Part shown: positions 1 to 4,836 of the stretch, in pieces | How the letters are laid out: each line of letters begins with the position of its first letter | Position numbering within the stretch: the stretch's first letter is position 1 | From: Candidatus Thorarchaeota archaeon | Lineage (GTDB): Archaea; Asgardarchaeota; Thorarchaeia; Thorarchaeales; Thorarchaeaceae | Direction of reading: 5' to 3' | DNA: 5,124 nucleotides | Assembly (NCBI GenBank): GCA_016840965.1 | Contig: JAEORI010000032.1 | Location: forward strand, 1-5,124 | The notes under the pieces: model-generated | Seen by the model: only the letters and a program-made list of their open reading frames with translations | The model's database searches: none | What the model was told of the DNA's origin: nothing | Position numbers and translations under genes: made by a program

Positions 1-1
1 A

Positions 2-364
2 GTCGATGAAGATGGGTTTCCACATATTGCACCTTTTGGAAGCATGCGCGCAGTCACGCCAAGATTATTGCGTTTTATCGCTCATCGGTACCATGATACT
101 CTTAACAATCTGAAACGCGACTCACGTATTATGGTCGCAATGATTTCTGACCCTGATATTGCAGTGAGTGTCAAAGGAACTGCGAGAGTCGTCGAAGAGC
201 CCTTCACACTGGATGATAGTTATGCATTGATTGAGATAGATATTGATGAAGTGAAGAACGATATGCCAGTCAGAATCGGGATAGACACAGGCATAGCAAT
301 CTCACCAAGTGGTCCATTTGTTGCATGGTGGAACGAACTCTGGAAAAAGATGAGTAGAAACTAG
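2..364 (+). CDS. PPOX-type FMN-binding split-barrel protein, 5' end outside window
   Basis: The frame is open from base 2 to the TAG at 362-364, giving 120 residues, so the true start lies upstream; the first in-frame ATG, at 44, falls inside the conserved barrel and is unlikely to be the start. The visible start (VDEDGFPHIAPFGSM) followed by RFIAHRYHDTLNNLKRD and then a VKGTARVVEEP strand is the usual order of the pyridoxamine-5'-phosphate-oxidase superfamily: a strand pair near the flavin phosphate, a helix over the barrel, then a strand carrying 'G.A..v'. Members bind FMN, F420 or heme as soluble dimers, and the substrate cannot be read from this fragment. The C-terminus is Trp-rich (AWWNELWKK). 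Whether it is a true PNPox, a flavin reductase or an F420-dependent FDOR is undecided. A tRNA-3'-like element begins 8 bp after the stop on the opposite strand. Confidence 0.8.
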   Translation, partial: VDEDGFPHIAPFGSMRAVTPRLLRFIAHRYHDTLNNLKRDSRIMVAMISDPDIAVSVKGTARVVEEPFTLDDSYALIEIDIDEVKNDMPVRIGIDTGIAISPSGPFVAWWNELWKKMSRN

Positions 365-371
365 AAAAGAA

Positions 372-399
372 TGGTGGGCCCGGGGCGATTGGAACGCCG
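372..399 (-). repeat. tRNA-3'-end-like element D, with T-arm hairpin
   Basis: Read on the minus strand, this has T-stem CGGCG, T-loop TTCCAAT, T-stem CGCCC, acceptor-like CGGGCCC, discriminator A and CCA, followed by the T-rich tract TTCTTTTCT. Four of five T-stem pairs form; the outermost is C-C. Loop position 57 is C instead of the usual purine. The matching 5' acceptor strand, D-arm and anticodon arm are absent upstream (positions 400-470), so this is not a whole tRNA. It lies 8 bp after the stop of the split-barrel gene and antisense to it. Confidence 0.65.
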
Positions 400-488
400 T
401 TATTAGAACACGCATTCCATATAGTATAAAGGTCAGCGAGGGTATTGAGTCGATTATCAAAGATATTAGCAAGTCTGCCTGCAGTAAT

Positions 489-496
489 CTATAAAC
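489..496 (+). promoter_or_regulatory. possible archaeal TATA box for the two-helix membrane protein
   Basis: CTATAAAC lies about 30 bp before the ATG at 524, which would place transcription start only a few bases upstream of that ATG and give a nearly leaderless mRNA. This fits the lack of a Shine-Dalgarno sequence. It is recognised by eye only. Confidence 0.4.
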
Positions 497-523
497 GAAG
501 TTGAATCAAAACACACAACTGGT

Positions 524-1051
524 ATGGATTGTGAAAATACAGTGAATAGCGAATCTAGTAGCTTCTCTTGGAAAGGACTAACTGCACTCATAGTAATTCT
601 CATCGTTGTGAGTATCATCGCTTTCATATTATCCAGCATAGAGGGTTTTCTTGCAGGTGTTGTTGTCATCTTCATAGGGTTCCTAATCAGCTTCTTCCGA
701 GATGATCTGAAACGAGTGCTTGGACTCTCAACTCAACAAAAGGAACCAACTCAAGTTGCTGAGGCTGAAGAAGACCATCTTGAAAAATTGGACAAGATGA
801 TAACATTGGATATGGACAAGAAGATTGCAAAAGAAAGACAGAGTATCGCGAAGACAATCGCCAAATATAATGAAAAATCCAAGAAACAGCAAAAGCTAGG
901 TCCGGAGATTGTTGAGAGTGCAACTGCTCTTCTTGCATTGCTCGATCAGGCAAAATCTCACGCTATTCAATCTAAAAAACCTGATTTGGTTGCACATTAC
1001 GAGCAAATTGCAGTAGAAATCGAAGGAATCCGTGAGAAATATAGTCTGTAA
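524..1051 (+). CDS. hypothetical two-helix membrane protein with charged helical tail
   Basis: This 175-aa protein matches no family I recognise. After a short Ser-rich N-terminus there are two hydrophobic segments at about residues 19-38 and 42-58, separated by only three or four residues (SSIEG), so they probably form a hairpin with both ends on the same side. The remaining ~115 residues are soluble, rich in Glu, Lys and Gln, and mostly predicted helical (LEKLDKMITLDMDKKIAKER and onward), probably a coiled coil. FRDDLKR right after the second helix suggests by the positive-inside rule that the tail is cytoplasmic. The start at 524 has a TATA-like box about 30 bp upstream and no ribosome binding site. 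The gene looks monocistronic: the next gene has its own promoter signals, and a tRNA-3'-like element with a T-run lies 31 bp after the stop. A role as membrane scaffold or organiser is speculation. Confidence 0.75.
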   Translation: MDCENTVNSESSSFSWKGLTALIVILIVVSIIAFILSSIEGFLAGVVVIFIGFLISFFRDDLKRVLGLSTQQKEPTQVAEAEEDHLEKLDKMITLDMDKKIAKERQSIAKTIAKYNEKSKKQQKLGPEIVESATALLALLDQAKSHAIQSKKPDLVAHYEQIAVEIEGIREKYSL

Positions 1052-1082
1052 GAAGTAATCTATTCTAGAACAAGTTCAGAAT

Positions 1083-1111
1083 TTCAAATCCCACCCGGTC
1101 CACCGCTTTTT
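1083..1111 (+). repeat. tRNA-3'-end-like element A plus T-run
   Basis: Sequence order: TTCAAAT (T-loop), CCCAC, CCGGTCC, A, CCG, then C and five T. The spacing equals that of a tRNA 3' end. The 5 nt before the loop (AGAAT) do not pair with CCCAC, so no T-arm hairpin forms. It lies 31 bp downstream of the two-helix membrane protein gene, in the same direction, and upstream of the next gene's TATA box. The T-run may act as a terminator. Confidence 0.6.
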
Positions 1112-1132
1112 CCTATTCTATCACATCAAGCC

Positions 1133-1138
1133 TATATA
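1133..1138 (+). promoter_or_regulatory. TATA box of the old-yellow-enzyme-type gene
   Basis: TATATA within CCTATATACG lies 34-39 bp before the ATG at 1172, so transcription would start near 1160 and leave a leader of about 10 nt. No Shine-Dalgarno sequence precedes the ATG, which fits a short-leader archaeal transcript. Confidence 0.5.
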
Positions 1139-1141
1139 CGG

Positions 1142-1151
1142 GTCACGTGAC
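1142..1151 (+). promoter_or_regulatory. perfect 10-bp palindrome, candidate operator
   Basis: GTCACGTGAC is its own reverse complement and lies 3 bp downstream of the TATA box and upstream of the expected transcription start. A protein bound here would block archaeal RNA polymerase recruitment. The binding factor is unknown, and a chance palindrome cannot be excluded. Confidence 0.35.
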
Positions 1152-1171
1152 TTGGGATTTGAGCTGATTTA

Positions 1172-2296
1172 ATGGCAAACCAAGAAACTTGGGAGAGTAC
1201 AGTGCTTCAGGAATTTGAACTTCCGAATGGAGTAAAAGCTTCAAATCGAATAATGCGGGCAGCTACGTGGATGGGACAGGCAGAAGAAGATGGAACATGC
1301 GGGAACACCATCTTCGAGACATATGGTAAAATCAGAGCAGGTATTGTGGTGACTGGTTTTCAATATGTGATGCCAGAGGGACAGTCAGTTCGGCGGATGA
1401 TCTCGAATTCAAAGCCTCAGGATGTTGAGGGTCTAACACAACTTGCTGAGATAATTCATTCTTCGGGAGGTCTAGCAGCAGCTCAACTAGTCCATTGTGG
1501 ATGTAAGAGTTTACCGAAATATTCGGGCAACGAAATATTCGGACCCAGTGATATGGAAGTCCCTGGTCTTCAGGGGGAGATTGTTCAGGTAAAAGCCATG
1601 ACAGTAGACCACGTTGAAAAGGTCACTCAGGCTTATGCAAATGCAGCGAAACGAGTCGAAAAGGCGGGATTTGATGTGATAGAGCTTCATGGAGCTCATC
1701 TTTATGGTCTTTGGCAATTCTTTGATCCATCGTATAATAAACGCCCAGAGAATGACCCGTATACAGGAACATCAATCGAGGGGCGCAGCAAAGCAATGGT
1801 GGATGCTGTGCGATCTATCAAGGACACAGTTGATATTCCAATCCAAGTAAAGGTAGATACAAGCTCTGATACCGTCAGACCTGAAGAAGTAGGCGAGCTA
1901 ACAAAGAAACTGGCTGAAGCAGGCGCATATTGTGTGATTTTTAGTGGTCCAAACCCTACTCGGAAACCAAAAGATATCGAAGATGTGTATTTTTTGAATG
2001 ATGCAATGGTTATTCGTTCCGTTGCACATGACAGTGGCCTCCTATTTGGGTTGGTAGGAGGTATACGGTTTCCAGAAACCGTCGTCAAATTACTATCAGG
2101 AGATAGAGATTCGAGTGCGGCTTTTGATATAATTCAACTTAGCCGTCCCATAATTAGTGAACCAGCACTCCTGTATCGTTGGACTGAAGAAGCAAAAGTA
2201 GGGACCCAAGAACCTGCTAGATGCATATCCTGTAACCGTTGTTTTGTAGCTGGACTTAAAGGAGGAGTAAGATGCGTTCAGTTTGAAAGTGATTAG
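1172..2296 (+). CDS. NADH:flavin oxidoreductase, old yellow enzyme type, with C-terminal Fe-S motif
   Basis: This complete 374-aa protein is an FMN-binding TIM barrel. Family landmarks in order are: NRIMRAAT at residues 25-32 (the NRi.maP-like strand), QLVHCGC at 105-111 (FMN-contacting Gln and His), HGAHLYGLWQFFDPSYNKR at 173-191 with His173, His176 and Tyr178 in the active-site segment, GGIRFPE at 296-302 and LSRPIISEPAL at 323-333 (FMN phosphate). The C-terminus has Cys351, Cys354, Cys357 and Cys368 (CX2CX2CX10C), as in the 2,4-dienoyl-CoA reductase and trimethylamine dehydrogenase branch, which carry one 4Fe-4S cluster to feed electrons to FMN. The FAD/NAD(P) domains that follow in those proteins are absent, so electrons must come from a separate donor. 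The substrate, perhaps an enone or enoate, is unknown. The start is set by the ATG after the TATA box at 1133. Its stop overlaps that of the convergent amidohydrolase by 4 bp. Confidence 0.9.
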   Translation: MANQETWESTVLQEFELPNGVKASNRIMRAATWMGQAEEDGTCGNTIFETYGKIRAGIVVTGFQYVMPEGQSVRRMISNSKPQDVEGLTQLAEIIHSSGGLAAAQLVHCGCKSLPKYSGNEIFGPSDMEVPGLQGEIVQVKAMTVDHVEKVTQAYANAAKRVEKAGFDVIELHGAHLYGLWQFFDPSYNKRPENDPYTGTSIEGRSKAMVDAVRSIKDTVDIPIQVKVDTSSDTVRPEEVGELTKKLAEAGAYCVIFSGPNPTRKPKDIEDVYFLNDAMVIRSVAHDSGLLFGLVGGIRFPETVVKLLSGDRDSSAAFDIIQLSRPIISEPALLYRWTEEAKVGTQEPARCISCNRCFVAGLKGGVRCVQFESD

Positions 2297-3747
2297 GAAT
2301 AACTCCAAACGAGGGTAATCGAATCACACCCGGTCAACCACTCTTCTTTTTGATTCTGAGTAGTTATTATCTCCATTTTGATTGATTGACTTGACTTTTC
2401 TATTGTTTGACTACCAGCCCCCAAACACCCTGCCGATAAAAACTCATGTCCGGGAGCAGTGTATTCCACAACCCCACCTACCATCGTCATTAGCACCTCT
2501 ATGTCAGCAAGAGGATTTTCTGGAACTGTTAGCGGATTGTCTGAAAGAATTACTAGGTCTGCAAGTTTACCGACCTTAATGCTCCCCTTAATGTCTTCTT
2601 GAAATGTGCCATAAGCTGCGTCGATTGTAAGGAGTCGGAGGGCTTGTTCCACACTGAGAGTTTGATTTAACATCCAATCCGGAGGTGTAAGCCCTAGTTC
2701 GCCAACCTTGGTGACCGCAATAGAAATCGTTTTCATTGCTGATCTCACATATCCCAGATTCCAAGGAAAATCAGTACTTCCGAGTGAGTGTATTCCCGCT
2801 TCAAGAATATCCCTCCATCTACCTGCAAGGTTTGAGCAATTCTGCAAAATCGGAAATGATTCTTCTTGTGTCCAGTCTGAATTAATCCAAGGGAGTTGGA
2901 ACGAGGCGATAATTCCTAAATCAGCCATTCTCTGGATTTGGTCGTCTCTGAGTAGGACGAGATGTTCGATTCGGTGTCGATACTGCTGGTTCGATTGACC
3001 TTCCAAGGCTGATTCTAGAGCGTTTAGAACAATGTCTGTGGCATTGTCAACTACACTGTGAATTGCTATCTGAAATCCGTCTTCATGAGCTTGTAGTACC
3101 AATGAGTCCAATTCAGACTGAGAGAAGTAGTGAAGCCAATTGGTATACCAGCTGTCCATAAAGATCTTAACTCCTCCAATCCTCAGCTTTGAACTATATT
3201 CCTGCCCTGGTTGGTAGGCTTGATACCAGTCGCCGAACCTTTCAAACTGCCAGCTCAAGGGAAGATAGGCATTAACACGAACGCGAAGGTTGTCTTGTTG
3301 TTCCAAAGTTATGAGCCCATCCAAGCGTTCTTGATTCACAAAGAGTTCAGAAATACTGGTCCATCCACTGCTAAGTACTGATTCAATCACTTCCTCTGAC
3401 GCTGATTGGTTCACATAACTCCGGTCACCTATATGATGAGAGTGAGCATCATTGAAACCAGGTAGGAGTGTCCTTCCTTCAAGGTCAATGAACTGGGTGT
3501 TTGAGCCTGCCATCGTGAGGATATCACTCTCGTTGCCTAGAGTTACGATATACTCACCTTTGATGGCTAATGCCTCGACTTGTGTTGGAGATTGCTCCAT
3601 AGTCAGTATTTCACCATTATGTATGATTATGTCAGGCGACGAATCATTTGTTTCATTCCAAAATCCTTGTGATGCAAGATACAAGAGAGAAACCAGCAAA
3701 AGTGCGAGTACAACTGATGTAACTAAAAACAGTCCGCGTTGATTCAT
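2293..3747 (-). CDS. membrane-anchored or exported amidohydrolase, YtcJ type (amidohydrolase 3)
   Basis: This 484-aa protein begins with MNQRG and a hydrophobic stretch at about 6-25, so it is probably exported and lipid- or helix-anchored, facing outside. The metal-site pattern of the amidohydrolase superfamily is complete: His102 and His104 (NDAHSH), Lys194 in GGVKIFMD (the carboxylated-lysine position), His230 in IAIHSVVD, His262 in RHRIEHL and Asp326 in GSTDFPW. The typical closing segment GSIKVGKLADLVILSDNPL is at 388-406. Relatives hydrolyse amide, carbamate or cyclic amide bonds; this substrate is unknown. Only about 24 residues separate the HXH motif from GWTSISE, where YtcJ-type enzymes usually have around 100, so one subdomain is missing. 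A ~55-residue tail after GGVVEY matches nothing I know, and its end is read antisense through a tRNA-3'-like element. The ATG at 3747 is preceded by AAGGGG, a possible ribosome binding site, about 8 bp upstream. Confidence 0.85.
   Translation of the reverse strand: MNQRGLFLVTSVVLALLLVSLLYLASQGFWNETNDSSPDIIIHNGEILTMEQSPTQVEALAIKGEYIVTLGNESDILTMAGSNTQFIDLEGRTLLPGFNDAHSHHIGDRSYVNQSASEEVIESVLSSGWTSISELFVNQERLDGLITLEQQDNLRVRVNAYLPLSWQFERFGDWYQAYQPGQEYSSKLRIGGVKIFMDSWYTNWLHYFSQSELDSLVLQAHEDGFQIAIHSVVDNATDIVLNALESALEGQSNQQYRHRIEHLVLLRDDQIQRMADLGIIASFQLPWINSDWTQEESFPILQNCSNLAGRWRDILEAGIHSLGSTDFPWNLGYVRSAMKTISIAVTKVGELGLTPPDWMLNQTLSVEQALRLLTIDAAYGTFQEDIKGSIKVGKLADLVILSDNPLTVPENPLADIEVLMTMVGGVVEYTAPGHEFLSAGCLGAGSQTIEKSSQSIKMEIITTQNQKEEWLTGCDSITLVWSYS
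2318..2351 (+). repeat. tRNA-3'-end-like element B plus T-run
   Basis: Order: ATCGAAT (T-loop position), CACAC, CCGGTCA, A, CCA, then CTCTTC and five T. No 5' T-stem partner is present (GGGTA precedes). It starts 22 bp after the oxidoreductase stop in the same direction, where a terminator is expected. It also lies antisense inside the 3' end of the convergent amidohydrolase gene, covering about codons 466-477. Confidence 0.6.
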
Positions 3748-3798
3748 TGACGCAACCCCTTGCCCCTAGCCAATCGGATTTACAATGTCCGTTGTTGG

Positions 3799-3806
3799 TT
3801 AATAAT
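3799..3806 (-). promoter_or_regulatory. possible TATA-like box for the amidohydrolase
   Basis: ATTATTAA on the minus strand lies 52-59 bp upstream of the ATG at 3747. Transcription from about 3775 would leave a leader of roughly 28 nt that includes the AAGGGG ribosome-binding candidate. The region is A/T-rich, so this is weak. Confidence 0.22.
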
Positions 3807-3850
3807 CATCCGTTCAATCGTTTCTTAAATCATTGAGAAAGAAATCGTTA

Positions 3851-3881
3851 CAAGCTCGAATCTTGCCCAATCCACCTTTTT
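3851..3881 (+). repeat. tRNA-3'-end-like element E, with T-arm hairpin and T-run
   Basis: Order: CAAG, CTCGAAT (loop), CTTGC, CCAATCC, A, CCT, within a run of five T. CAAG and CTTG form a 4-bp hairpin around the 7-nt loop, and as in element D the outermost fifth pair is a mismatch. The T-run overlaps the TAA stop (3880-3882) of the membrane protein gene on the opposite strand, so the element is antisense to the gene it adjoins. Confidence 0.6.
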
Positions 3882-4623
3882 ATGCCTCAGTTTGTCTTCG
3901 CCAAGCTCTCTCTATCTTCCTCTCTCGATTGTAGTGAGCCATCTCTCCACCAATGTTCTTAGTTGTTTCACTCCAGATTGCTAGCCCTTCACTAATGCCC
4001 AGAAAAATGACAATGATTATTCCACATAAATCGCCAACTAAGACAAGACCCACAAGTCCAAGCATGAAAGAGGTAATAATTGTCCAAATTCCTGCAAAAA
4101 AGAAGAACCACTTTCTTTTCGGTGGCGATAATAGTAGAAAAGTTTCATAGTCAATCTTTAACGTGGGTTCATTGTACATACCACGACTCACCCCGTCAAT
4201 CCGAATACCAATCCATTTTCCAGCTATCAACCTGCCCAATGGGTAGAAGAAAAAGGTGGCTGCAGCAAGACTTCCAAGTCGTCGGAGAAAAATCCACCAG
4301 TCCGATGATGTCCATATAGCAAATGCGTCCCACTGTAGGGGAACACCAAGAAGTCTAAGATACCAAAGAGTTGGTCCAAGTACGCCAATCATTGTCATTA
4401 ACATGATGCATGGCCAAAGAGGATAGGTCCGCCCCCGCTTTTCTTTGAAGAACATATTTCTAATTCGGGTAACTTGTCTTACTTTGGCTATATCAGGATG
4501 AGGGCTTCGTTTAATCTCTCTCACGATCTTCCAAAACTGTTTTCGCACTTCTGGAGGGATGTTTTTTGAATCTCGTGTAACAATCTCCTCAATATAGTCG
4601 AGATTCTGAAGGTTATTGGACAT
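3880..4623 (-). CDS. uncharacterised multi-pass membrane protein
   Basis: This 247-aa protein has no family I recognise. Residues 1-66 are a soluble, charged, helical N-terminus (IPPEVRKQFWKIVREIKRS, then KVRQVTRIRNMFFKEKRGR). Hydrophobic segments follow at about 70-92, 116-135, 172-195 and 197-217, so four helices are likely, with both ends in the cytoplasm. Between helices 2 and 3 is a ~35-residue loop (IGIRIDGVSRGMYNEPTLKI) and a basic PPKRK just before helix 3. The C-terminal tail is strongly basic (NRERKIERAWRRQ). No catalytic motif is visible, so a transporter, receptor or scaffold role cannot be chosen. The start at 4623 has no ribosome binding site; an 8-9-8 dyad begins 12 bp upstream. 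The amidohydrolase follows after 132 bp in the same direction, and that gap contains a tRNA-3'-like element, so co-transcription is uncertain. Confidence 0.75.
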   Translation of the reverse strand: MSNNLQNLDYIEEIVTRDSKNIPPEVRKQFWKIVREIKRSPHPDIAKVRQVTRIRNMFFKEKRGRTYPLWPCIMLMTMIGVLGPTLWYLRLLGVPLQWDAFAIWTSSDWWIFLRRLGSLAAATFFFYPLGRLIAGKWIGIRIDGVSRGMYNEPTLKIDYETFLLLSPPKRKWFFFFAGIWTIITSFMLGLVGLVLVGDLCGIIIVIFLGISEGLAIWSETTKNIGGEMAHYNRERKIERAWRRQTEA

Positions 4624-4634
4624 TTCTAAAATCT

Positions 4635-4659
4635 ATGTTAATACACAGGTGATTAACAT
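4635..4659. promoter_or_regulatory. 8-9-8 inverted repeat, candidate operator
   Basis: ATGTTAAT (4635-4642) and ATTAACAT (4652-4659) are perfect inverted arms separated by 9 bp. The site is 12 bp upstream of the minus-strand membrane protein start and would overlap its promoter. The geometry suits a dimeric helix-turn-helix regulator. The arms are A/T-rich, so chance is possible. Confidence 0.35.
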
Positions 4660-4670
4660 TTCAATTCTAA

Positions 4671-4702
4671 CATCAACGTAATGGTGGTGAGTAATGTTGA
4701 TG
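4671..4702 (+). other. potential RNA hairpin in the divergent intergenic region
   Basis: CATCAACGT (4671-4679) can pair with AATGTTGATG's last nine bases (4694-4702): eight Watson-Crick pairs and one G-U, closing a 14-nt loop. It lies 27 bp upstream of tRNA-3'-like element C on the same strand. It could be part of a short untranslated RNA ending at that element, or a DNA operator. Confidence 0.25.
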
Positions 4703-4729
4703 CTGACTACGTTCTTGATAAACAGCGTG

Positions 4730-4752
4730 TTCAAATCCAACCAAGTCCACCA
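4730..4752 (+). repeat. tRNA-3'-end-like element C
   Basis: Order: TTCAAAT (T-loop), CCAAC, CAAGTCC, A, CCA, followed by CTCCTTATTATCC, a pyrimidine-rich but broken T tract. The preceding GCGTG gives only isolated pairs with CCAAC. No complementary acceptor strand (GGACTTG) is found within the ~100 bp upstream, so it is not a tRNA gene. Unlike the other four, it lies between two divergent gene starts and does not adjoin a gene 3' end. Confidence 0.6.
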
Positions 4753-4807
4753 CTCCTTATTATCCAGCAGAGCATTCAAAAAATACCCATTGCGTAGACC
4801 TGTGTCC

Positions 4808-4813
4808 CTTAAA
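4808..4813 (+). promoter_or_regulatory. possible TATA box of the iron-sulfur flavoprotein gene
   Basis: CTTAAA lies 24-29 bp before the ATG at 4837, which would put transcription start at or next to the start codon (leaderless). GAAAG just upstream of the ATG is at best a weak ribosome binding site. Confidence 0.3.
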
Positions 4814-4836
4814 GGTATGAAAAGAGTGTGAAAGAC

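Noticed and set aside
466..675. Minus-strand frame of 69 codons
   Set aside because: Shadow of the two-helix membrane protein gene; no upstream signals and low-complexity Met/Thr-rich translation.
1702..2088. Minus-strand frame of 128 codons
   Set aside because: Lies wholly inside the well-supported oxidoreductase gene, and its translation has no recognisable family pattern.
3452..3742. Plus-strand frame of 96 codons opposite the amidohydrolase N-terminus
   Set aside because: Antisense shadow; the opposite strand encodes the conserved HXH region and signal/anchor segment.
3802..3877. Complete tRNA gene ending at the CCT of element E
   Set aside because: Only the T-arm can form; the expected acceptor partner GGATTGG and the other arms are missing.
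3951..3970. CCACCA at 3957-3962 (and a similar CCACCA near 4291) as further tRNA-3'-like copies
   Set aside because: Both are inside the membrane protein coding sequence, lack the T-loop sequence at the fixed spacing, and are explained by Gly-Gly or Trp codons on the minus strand.
4660..4752. Complete tRNA gene ending at 4752
   Set aside because: The 3' end fits, but no acceptor 5' strand, D-arm, anticodon arm or T-stem partner is present.
4681..4797. A 38-codon ATG frame in the divergent intergenic region (begins MVVSNVDADYVL)
   Set aside because: It has no ribosome binding site or recognisable domain, overlaps the hairpin's 3' arm, and its middle codons are the tRNA-3'-like element C. A chance frame is more likely than a gene.
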